From Bacillus shivajii (lineage in GTDB: Bacteria; Bacillota; Bacilli; Bacillales; Salisediminibacteriaceae): 64,000 nt of DNA. The position numbers were made by a program, and so were the translations under genes. Position 1 is the first letter of the stretch. Each line of letters opens with the position of its first letter. This document shows positions 8,498 to 15,532 of the stretch, piece after piece. Below the pieces are notes generated by a model, which had not been told where the DNA came from, did not search any database, and saw only the letters and a list, made by a program, of their open reading frames with translations. The stretch covers positions 1,984,001-2,048,000 of the forward strand of contig NZ_CP084703.1 of NCBI RefSeq assembly GCF_020519665.1. The letters run 5' to 3'.

Positions 8498-10924
8498 ATG
8501 AGCGAAGTAAAACTCATAACAAATCAATTAATCAAAGAAATCACAGCAAAAATCGATCAAGCTTCAACCGTTTATATCCTCGTTTCTTTTTCTATGAAAA
8601 CTGGAGTTGAATTGCTGACTCCTGCGTTAAAACGAGCGGCCGAGCGAGGTGCTGATATAAAAATTTGTACGGGTGATTATATGTTTGTCACTCAGCCAGA
8701 GGCACTTGAAAAACTATTACATATCGATCCAAACGTCGAAATTCGAATGTGGCGCAGTGAAGGGAAGTCGTTTCATCCAAAAGCTTACCTAATAGAAAAC
8801 AGTCATGATGGCACGTTATATGTTGGTTCGTCGAATCTATCTTCTTCAGCCTTAACAAATGGTGTGGAATGGAACCTCGCTGTATCCAACGAACTGGCAG
8901 AAGAAGCAATTAATGAAGCCCGTGAAGAATTTTTAAGGCTTTTTTATCATGAGCAAACGGTCCCTTTAAATGAAGAGACGCTAAAAAATTACGGACAACT
9001 TTATAATGAGAAAAGGCGTGAACTTCCAGAGTTTGCACGCTGGTGGACTGAGGAAGACGAAAAGAGCTTAATGCTCGCAAGCGATAGACGAGAAGAGAGT
9101 GCGATTGCAGAAACAAAAGAGGAATATGTGACAAAGATTGAACCGCGCGGACCTCAAGTGGATGCGTTACAATCTTTAAAGGACACCGTAGAAGAAGGAT
9201 ATAACAAAGCAATGGTGGTCATGGCGACGGGCCTTGGAAAAACATATTTAGCCGCCTTTTTCGCGAGACAATATTCCAAAGTCTTATTCATTGCTCACCG
9301 AGAAGAAATTTTATACCAGGCACAAAAATCGTTTCAACATGTAATGCCAGAAAATACGACTGGTATTTTAAAAGCGAATGTGAAAGAAACAAATGCTGAT
9401 CATGTTTTTGCATCGATTTTTACACTATCGAGTGACAAGCAACTGAAAGCATTGGATCCGGACGAATTTGATTTAATCATTATTGATGAATTTCATCATG
9501 CCGCGGCAAATTCTTATATGAGAGCATTGGACTACTTTGAGCCTCGGTTTTTATTAGGGTTAACAGCAACACCAGATCGGATGGATGGAAAGGATGTTTT
9601 CTCTCTTTGCGAAGGGAACGTTGCTTTTCAAATGCACTTTCTTGAAGCGATTCAAATTGGCTGGCTTTCTCCGTTTCATTATTACGGCATTTATGATGAT
9701 ACCGATTACTCCGAAGTGAAGTGGCTTGGCACAAGGTATGATCAAGACGAACTTCTGAAAAAACAATTGCGGGAAGACTATGCAGAAAAAGTGTTCAATG
9801 CGTGGGAAAAACATAAGCAGACCCGGACTCTTGCCTTTTGTTCATCGATCAAGCAAGTAAACTTTTTAGTAGGTTACTTTAAAAAACAAGGAGTAACCGC
9901 TGTCGGCTTGCATTCTGCGGCAGAAGGAATTACACGAAAAGAAGCGATTGAACAAATCACGGCAGGGAAGATAGACATCATCTTTACCGTTGATTTATTT
10001 AATGAAGGAACAGATATTCCAGCGCTCGACACCTTGTTATTTGTTAGACCGACTGAATCATTGACGATTTTCACACAACAAATAGGACGTGGACTGCGTC
10101 TCCATCAAGGCAAAGAGCATTGTGTTGTGATTGACCTCATCGGTAACTACCGTAATGCGGACTTAAAACTCGGTCTTTTGGATACTCGTTCAGAAGAAGA
10201 GCGGGAGAAGCCCCGTAGCAAAGTTGTCCCTACTGTTCCTGAATCTTGTTTGATAGATATGGATCTTAAGGCTGTTGATTTACTAGAAGAGTTTAAGAAA
10301 AAGTTTAATCCTAGAAAGCAAAAGATATTAAATGCATATGATCGATTAAAAGAAGAGATTGGCTATCGCCCTACATACTTAGAGTTCCACCGACATGGAT
10401 ATGAAAATTCGGATGCTATATATAAAGAATTTAAATCTTATGTGGGCTTTCTTAATTGGGCGGAAGAATTAACAGATAATGAACAAAAGGCCTATTTAGA
10501 AGGAGAAGCTTGGATTAAGGAAGTTGAAAGAGTGTTTTTTAGTAAGGTAAGTAAAAGCTACAAGATGGTCGTACTACAATATATGTTAAATCGAGGCCAA
10601 AACGAATGGTTAGAACCAGTGACTCCAAAGGAAGTAGCACCGTATTTTTTTGACTATTATACTGAAAATGAATACCGGAGAAAAATTGACTTCAATGATA
10701 AGGACAAGCAAAATTTGACTGCGAATGATATCGATGAGGTAGCAAAACTTATTGCCAGAATGCCAATGTCTCGATTTAGTGACATTTCTTCTTTTGATGG
10801 GAAAAGTTTCACTTTAAACTTATTTTTCAGTGATGAAACTAATGAGTGCGTTTACAAATGGACACAGGAGATCTGTGAGTATAGATTGGAGAGATATTTT
10901 GAGAAAAAAGCTAAAAAAAAGTGA
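8498..10924 (+). CDS. PLD-nuclease / SF2 DEAD-box helicase fusion protein
   Basis: 808 residues. The N-terminal 150 form a phospholipase-D-like nuclease half-site: H93-x-K95 in FHPKAYL and N114 in GSSNLS. Residues about 215-560 are an SF2 helicase: Walker A MATGLGKT at 242-249, DEFHH at 330-334, TATPDR, and motif VI QQIGRGLR. The last 240 residues resemble the helical C-terminal part of DUF3427-like helicases but I am unsure of the family. Only one HKD motif is present, so the nuclease would need to dimerise, as single-HKD enzymes do. The ribosome site GAAGGAGG lies 8 nt before ATG. It is linked to the HIT gene upstream. A phage-defence role is inferred from island context and domain set. Confidence 0.85.
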   Translation: MSEVKLITNQLIKEITAKIDQASTVYILVSFSMKTGVELLTPALKRAAERGADIKICTGDYMFVTQPEALEKLLHIDPNVEIRMWRSEGKSFHPKAYLIENSHDGTLYVGSSNLSSSALTNGVEWNLAVSNELAEEAINEAREEFLRLFYHEQTVPLNEETLKNYGQLYNEKRRELPEFARWWTEEDEKSLMLASDRREESAIAETKEEYVTKIEPRGPQVDALQSLKDTVEEGYNKAMVVMATGLGKTYLAAFFARQYSKVLFIAHREEILYQAQKSFQHVMPENTTGILKANVKETNADHVFASIFTLSSDKQLKALDPDEFDLIIIDEFHHAAANSYMRALDYFEPRFLLGLTATPDRMDGKDVFSLCEGNVAFQMHFLEAIQIGWLSPFHYYGIYDDTDYSEVKWLGTRYDQDELLKKQLREDYAEKVFNAWEKHKQTRTLAFCSSIKQVNFLVGYFKKQGVTAVGLHSAAEGITRKEAIEQITAGKIDIIFTVDLFNEGTDIPALDTLLFVRPTESLTIFTQQIGRGLRLHQGKEHCVVIDLIGNYRNADLKLGLLDTRSEEEREKPRSKVVPTVPESCLIDMDLKAVDLLEEFKKKFNPRKQKILNAYDRLKEEIGYRPTYLEFHRHGYENSDAIYKEFKSYVGFLNWAEELTDNEQKAYLEGEAWIKEVERVFFSKVSKSYKMVVLQYMLNRGQNEWLEPVTPKEVAPYFFDYYTENEYRRKIDFNDKDKQNLTANDIDEVAKLIARMPMSRFSDISSFDGKSFTLNLFFSDETNECVYKWTQEICEYRLERYFEKKAKKK

Positions 10925-11002
10925 ACATCATTTTGTATAGGGGCAATGTATTTTGTTACTTTAAGAATGGAGTCTAAGAATATATAGCTAAAAATGCTAT
11001 TA

Positions 11003-11032
11003 AGGAAGCACGAGTACCCTCCCCATGCGTCT
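11003..11032. repeat. 27-bp hairpin repeat, diverged copy
   Basis: GGAAGCACGAGTACCCTCC followed by CCATGCGTC is a diverged copy of the dispersed hairpin repeat, in the inverted orientation relative to the copies downstream of genes. It lies in the non-coding stretch between the PLD helicase and a decayed nuclease gene. Confidence 0.5.
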
Positions 11033-11100
11033 TTAAATGATATAAGAGAAGTAAAGTGTTACGTAAGTAATTTGAAGTATTTAGGAGGATTGACTCCATT

Positions 11101-11442
11101 AATGATATGTCCAGGCTGTTTAAAATGATAAAGGATGGGTATTTCGACAGTTTATCAGTCTACCAAGAAAGTAAGGTTCACTTAAAAAACGGGGAAACTT
11201 TTTCCAGCTAGTATATCAAGTGAATTCACCTATATTTCATACATATGCGCACCGTAGGATCCCAAAAATCATCATTTGAAGGTAACGGTTTTATGTATAT
11301 CTTTGACCCAAAGTATCGGGGAGCTGCAAACATGTCGAATGCATTAGGCGAGATACATAAATACCGAGACGGCATTCTCGCACGCCAGACAGGAGAGAAA
11401 GTAGTAGAGCAAGTGTTTCATTGTAACACCATGGCTAGATGA
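11101..11442 (+). pseudogene. Decayed DUF2357/McrC-type PD-(D/E)XK nuclease fragment
   Basis: One frame across this stretch reads as protein but is broken by in-frame TAG (11209-11211) and TGA (11221-11223). Upstream of the stops it reads LFKMIKDGYFDSLSVYQ and VHLKNGETF; downstream it reads FMYIFDPKYRG, then GEIHKYRDGI and EKVVEQVF. IFDPKYR followed by a KYRD helix is the usual end of DUF2357-type nucleases (D-x-K of the PD-(D/E)XK core). Most of the N-terminal part is missing. It looks like the relic of a second McrC-like defence gene in this island. The family name is moderate confidence; that it is broken is clear. Confidence 0.55.
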
Positions 11443-11569
11443 AGGCGAACACAACCTTCTTTTAACCTAACCTGATTTTCATTATGATAAAATAATTAAA
11501 CTTTAAACATTAGGAAAGTAATGGTAAAATTGGCATGGATTTATGTGTAAACTTTAAGGGAGGGATAAA

Positions 11570-12343
11570 GTGTCACAACAAAAGTTAGATCAACAAACCC
11601 TGGATAATATCATTTTAAAATTTAAAACCTTTTTCAGGAATGAAATTGCTAAAAACCATGTGAAGAATACCTCAAAATTAGTAAAGTTAAAAAATTTTAA
11701 TCTGAACCCATTCCTAGACATGTATAAGGCGAGGTTTTTGACAGGGAAGGTTGATTCAATAAGTATTGCTAAAGCATTAGTTTATCCAAGAATTCTAGGT
11801 ACTTCTATTAATACCAGCTTTGGTACTCAATTACAAAAGTATTGTAGTGAAATTTTGGAAGGGTTTGCATCAACTACCTCTGGAATTGATATTGAATTCA
11901 TCGATAAGATAGATGGTAAAAGAAAATATTGTCAAGTAAAAGCTGGCCCAAATACAATCAATAGTGACGATGTTGAAACAATAAAAAACCATTTTGCTGG
12001 AGTAAAGAATTTAGCAAGAACAAATAACTTAAATATTGGATTAAATGATTTAATAGTTGGGGTTTTCTATGGGCAGCCAAAGCAATTAAGTCAACACTAC
12101 AAAAGGGTAAATAAAGACTATCCTGTTATTGTAGGTGAAGAATTTTGGCATAGGTTAACTGGGCATTCTAATTTTTATCAAATAATTAGTGATGCTATGG
12201 GAGAAGTAGCAGAAGAGTATGATTCCTCTGAACTTGTAGAAAGAGTAATTAAGGAATTAGCAGAGGACATTGAATTAACATTATTCAAAGAGGAGGAGGC
12301 ACTAAAAGTAGCAGAACCATCCACTCCTTATAAAAATAAATAA
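11570..12343 (+). CDS. Type II restriction endonuclease (PmeII/TdeIII-like)
   Basis: 257 residues, GTG start with AGGGAGGG 7 nt upstream. The central part reads GIDIEF (D, E), then a short loop and YCQVKAGPN, a PD-(D/E)XK-type site with the Q-V-K variant seen in many type II enzymes. The overall appearance recalls the PmeII/TdeIII-like restriction enzymes, but I cannot confirm the specificity. The gene converges on a cytosine-5 methyltransferase gene; the tails are 131 bp apart across a shared terminator. A convergent R-M pair with the methyltransferase on the other strand is the simplest reading. It is lower in GC than the genes to its left. Confidence 0.75.
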   Translation: MSQQKLDQQTLDNIILKFKTFFRNEIAKNHVKNTSKLVKLKNFNLNPFLDMYKARFLTGKVDSISIAKALVYPRILGTSINTSFGTQLQKYCSEILEGFASTTSGIDIEFIDKIDGKRKYCQVKAGPNTINSDDVETIKNHFAGVKNLARTNNLNIGLNDLIVGVFYGQPKQLSQHYKRVNKDYPVIVGEEFWHRLTGHSNFYQIISDAMGEVAEEYDSSELVERVIKELAEDIELTLFKEEEALKVAEPSTPYKNK

Positions 12344-12346
12344 AAA

Positions 12347-12372
12347 AGAGGGGGAGTTCCCCTCTCTATTTA
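12347..12372. terminator. Bidirectional terminator between restriction enzyme and methyltransferase genes
   Basis: AGAGGGG pairs with CCCCTCT around a 5-nt loop, with an A run on the left and a TATTTATATTT stretch on the right. It sits just after the restriction gene stop and can serve both convergent genes. Confidence 0.7.
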
Positions 12373-12474
12373 TATTTATTCATCAAGATCAATATCAACC
12401 TCATTAAAACTTTTTAAAGGAATAATTGGTTGCTAATTGGTTTTGTTCTTCCTCAGAAAGTTTCCTATTCTTCA

Positions 12475-13893
12475 CTAACTTGTGACATAGTGTTTTTCAT
12501 TTCTTCTAACTTCTTGATCACCTTTTCCATTAACACTATTATAAGGGTGTTTTATTTGGTTTAATATATTTACAATTGATAAACCAATAGCTTTAGCCAT
12601 ATTGACAGGTACAGCATTTCCTATTTGTTTATATGCATTGTTTGTAGAACAATCAAATTTCCAGTCATCAGGGAAGCTCTGTATTCTTGAATACTCTCTA
12701 ACAGTAAATGGTCTTGTTTCATCTGGATGGCATCTTTCTGTTTGTTTTTGAGCTGGAGAACAGGTCAAGGTAAGGGAAGGTTCATCCCATGATAATCTTC
12801 TTGCCATTCCTGTTCTCCCCCCACCTGAGTAATAACTTTTACCCATATAATCCTTTGCTATTTCATCAGGAAGATCTCTCCAATATCCCCCCGGAGGTAC
12901 TAGGTCTAGGACTTTGCTTTTAGATTCAGGATATTTTGCACCATCAGATTGTGGCACATCTTTTAAAATATCTTTAAGAGTAAGTTCATATCCATAAGGT
13001 TCTGGGAAAAAGTATTCAATATCATATTCTTTAACTAAGTCATTTCTAATTCCAACTAGCACTATTCTTTCTCTTTTTTGAGCTACATCATAATCTAATG
13101 CTCTTAATATTTTCCATTTAACAGTATATCCAATTTCAGAGAATACTTTTAACATTAATGCTAAGGTTCTACCATTATCATGGTTTACTAATCCCTTTAC
13201 ATTTTCAGCTAAAAACATTTTAGGAAGTAGTTGCTTTAAAACTTGTGCATAGTAATAAAACATTGTACCCCTTGCATCAGAAAGTCCCATCTTTTTTCCT
13301 GCATAGCTAAAAGCCTGACAAGGATAACCTCCTGATAAAAGATCAAGCTCACCTATTGGCATATCCACATAATTTCTAATACCCTGTTCAACTACTTCAA
13401 TAATATCTTCTTGAATGACATTCCAATTTGGTCTGTTTTTTCTGAGAGTTTGGCATGCATGCTTATCAATTTCTACTAGCCCTTTAGAATTGAATCCAGA
13501 TTGTTCTAATCCTAAAGCTAACCCACCTGCACCTGCAAAAAGTTCAACAACAGAAAAGTTACTTTTAGCTTTCATACCTCTTACATCTACAAAATTATAC
13601 CCTTCAAAGTCCTTTATAAAGTCCTTTACATTGAAACCTTCTTCCTGGGGGTTATCTAATTCAGGCTCTTCAAAACCAAGTGTTAGTTGCTCTGAATCTA
13701 GTATTTCTTCAAAGTTCACATCTAAAACTTCACATAGCTTTAATGCATTAGATTTAATAGGGTTAAAGTTGGGGGAAAGCAACATAGAGAGTTGGTTTTT
13801 ACTAAGCCCTAAGTATTCAGCTAATTCTTTTTGAGTAGAGATTCCTTTTCTTTTCATATGTAATCTTACTTTGTCTTTACTAATATTGTACAT
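12475..13893 (-). CDS. DNA (cytosine-5) methyltransferase with N-terminal HTH domain
   Basis: Transfers a methyl group from AdoMet to cytosine C5. Residues 1-70 form an XRE-like helix-turn-helix (STQKELAEYLGLSKNQLSML), so it may repress its own gene or control the restriction enzyme, as known for some m5C methyltransferases. The catalytic part follows: motif I VELFAGAGGL (about 116-125), motif IV GGYPCQAFS with the catalytic Cys, motif VI ENV in FLAENVKGL, motif VIII QKRERIVLVG, and motif X IGNAVPVNMAKAIG. I chose ATG at 13893, because GGAGGG lies 7 nt upstream of it; an ATG at 13908 has no ribosome site. Partner of the convergent restriction gene. Confidence 0.92.
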   Translation of the reverse strand: MYNISKDKVRLHMKRKGISTQKELAEYLGLSKNQLSMLLSPNFNPIKSNALKLCEVLDVNFEEILDSEQLTLGFEEPELDNPQEEGFNVKDFIKDFEGYNFVDVRGMKAKSNFSVVELFAGAGGLALGLEQSGFNSKGLVEIDKHACQTLRKNRPNWNVIQEDIIEVVEQGIRNYVDMPIGELDLLSGGYPCQAFSYAGKKMGLSDARGTMFYYYAQVLKQLLPKMFLAENVKGLVNHDNGRTLALMLKVFSEIGYTVKWKILRALDYDVAQKRERIVLVGIRNDLVKEYDIEYFFPEPYGYELTLKDILKDVPQSDGAKYPESKSKVLDLVPPGGYWRDLPDEIAKDYMGKSYYSGGGRTGMARRLSWDEPSLTLTCSPAQKQTERCHPDETRPFTVREYSRIQSFPDDWKFDCSTNNAYKQIGNAVPVNMAKAIGLSIVNILNQIKHPYNSVNGKGDQEVRRNEKHYVTS

Positions 13894-14142
13894 TTCATAA
13901 CCCTCCATTGGAGTTAAAAAAATATTTAACTTTTATAGGGTTATTATGAAGGCTTGTACAAAATAAGTCAATAAATATGTTATATAACTCAAAAATAAAT
14001 TGTTGTCTTGAGTAATATTGGTAAACTTATATTATAAAACTATGTTAATAGTGTGTAAATTGATATATTAAATTTATACCTAAACATATTTGTGTTTAAA
14101 TAACAAATTTTGGACATATTTTTTAGGAGGCGGCAGGAAGGT

Positions 14143-14643
14143 ATGAGTATGGAAGTTAAAGAGATATTTAAACAAATGAATGATTATGATTTAGTAGAAG
14201 TTTATGGGGAATGGTTAAGTGAATTAAAAATAAGAGGAATGATCAGAACTAATAATGTTGTTGGAGAGTTAGGAGAATACCTAGCTATCAAATATTATCA
14301 AGACACATCTGGTTTACCCAAACTTCAAGCTGCTCCAACAGGTACTCAGAATATAGATGCTATAAGTATAAATGGTGATAGATACAGTATAAAAGCAACT
14401 ACTGGGAGTGTTACTGGAGTTTTTTATGGCCTTAATGACCCTGAAAGTGAAGTTGAAGATAAACAGAAATTTGAATATGTGATAATAGTTATTTTTAATA
14501 AGGACTTCACCTTAAATTCAATTTATGAATTAGAGTGGGGTGGATTTATAAAACTTAAGAGGTGGCATAAAAGAATGAGAGCTTGGAATATTTCAATAAC
14601 AAAGGATCTAATCAATAGCTGTAAAGTTATTTACCAAAATTAA
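14143..14643 (+). CDS. DUF6998-like protein in the R-M locus
   Basis: 166 residues from ATG at 14143 (AGGAGG 12 nt upstream; ATG at 14149 is also possible). Core reads GELGEYLAIKYYQ, then AAPTGTQNIDAIS and GDRYSIKATT. The NIDAI / Y-x-I-K-A spacing resembles a PD-(D/E)XK-type site (D, then I-K) and matches my memory of the DUF6998 family, though this is not certain. It is divergent from the methyltransferase, sharing a 250-bp AT-rich promoter region. It could be an accessory nuclease-fold subunit of the R-M system or a separate defence protein. A terminator follows. Confidence 0.65.
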   Translation: MSMEVKEIFKQMNDYDLVEVYGEWLSELKIRGMIRTNNVVGELGEYLAIKYYQDTSGLPKLQAAPTGTQNIDAISINGDRYSIKATTGSVTGVFYGLNDPESEVEDKQKFEYVIIVIFNKDFTLNSIYELEWGGFIKLKRWHKRMRAWNISITKDLINSCKVIYQN

Positions 14644-14680
14644 ATGATCAGGGCAAATTTAAATCAAAAGAATTTACAAG

Positions 14681-14709
14681 GACGACTCATGACGGGTCGT
14701 CTATTTTTG
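14681..14709 (+). terminator. Terminator after the DUF6998-like gene
   Basis: GACGACTC pairs with GGGTCGTC (one mismatch) around a short loop and is followed by TATTTTT. Confidence 0.75.
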
Positions 14710-14776
14710 TAAATAAATAGAAATAAGCAGGAATAAATACCTTTTTGTCGAATGGGATATTTTAGGAGGGTGATGA

Positions 14777-15244
14777 TTGAGAGACGAATTTGGAATTAAA
14801 CACCTGCCAAAGTGGGAGGAAATGATTAAAGCGTTATTCAATGGTGAAGTTCCATTAGAAAAAGAGTGGAATAACCTTTATGACATTGTTAAAGTAATGG
14901 ATTATGTCGGTAGAAGTACTGCCGCAAATCATACATTCTTACCAAATGGCGGTGGACTAGGCTTGCACGGTTGTACAGTCTCAAGCGAAGCAGGTTGTAT
15001 AGAATTAAATTTAGGTTCGATTGCTCATATACTGAAACCTAAAAAACTAACTTTTCAGTGGTTTCCAAATGCTGAATACGAATGGGCATATTTCCTTCTT
15101 GAAACAGAAACATTAGGGCCGTCGGGAGTTTATGAAAGTTTAGCTTTTAACGAAGAAGAGTTAGTCGAAACTTCTAAGGGAGAATATATTGAAAGAGGTT
15201 ATTGGGATGCAGGGGAATACAACGGTGAAAGTTTGCCAGACTAA
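14777..15244 (+). CDS. Hypothetical protein (155 aa)
   Basis: No family recognised. TTG start with AGGAGG 7 nt upstream. The sequence is acidic and aromatic-rich, with a Gly-rich centre (NGGGLGLHGC) and a C-terminal segment rich in Glu, Tyr and Trp (YIERGYWDAGEYNG). No transmembrane segment or signal peptide. It looks like a soluble globular protein of the type found as immunity or accessory proteins, but this is only an impression. It stands alone, between a terminator and a stretch with gene debris. Confidence 0.6.
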   Translation: MRDEFGIKHLPKWEEMIKALFNGEVPLEKEWNNLYDIVKVMDYVGRSTAANHTFLPNGGGLGLHGCTVSSEAGCIELNLGSIAHILKPKKLTFQWFPNAEYEWAYFLLETETLGPSGVYESLAFNEEELVETSKGEYIERGYWDAGEYNGESLPD

Positions 15245-15339
15245 GCGCGTCTAGTTGGAAGGTATTTACAAGGTTCTCTTGCGACTTTCTCGAAAGCGTC
15301 ATTATATAATAAAACACTAGCACATATGATGGGCGTCAT

Positions 15340-15435
15340 AGCAAATTGTCACCGCAAGAATTTATAAACCATGTCCAAGAAGTGGTTACGTATTTAAAAA
15401 GCAAGAGCAAAAATAAATTTAATAACGATTCCTGA
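15340..15435 (+). pseudogene. Gene remnant ending in a palindromic repeat
   Basis: A short frame reads LSPQEFINHVQEVVTYLKS and runs into the 60-bp palindrome, where it stops. It looks like the end of a gene cut off by the repeat. Its source is not identified. The rest of 15245-15420 shows no gene. Confidence 0.3.
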
Positions 15436-15483
15436 CCTACGGTACGATTAAGCTTTAAGGTGATTGGGGTCAGGCACGTTATT
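15421..15483. repeat. 60-bp palindromic repeat, copy 1
   Basis: Ends AATAACG and CGTTATT, centre AAGCTTTAA, arms TTCCTGACC and GGGGTCAGG. This is a diverged copy of the dispersed palindrome. A gene remnant ends in its left arm, and the SF1 helicase gene starts 50 bp to its right. Confidence 0.85.
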
Positions 15484-15532
15484 TGATAATCTATCCATAC
15501 TAGTAAATATAAAAGTTAGAGGTGCCAAAACG

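Noticed and set aside
15464-15532. TTG at 15464 as start of the SF1 helicase
   Set aside because: It is inside the palindrome and has no ribosome site, whereas TTG at 15533 has AGAGGTG at ideal spacing.
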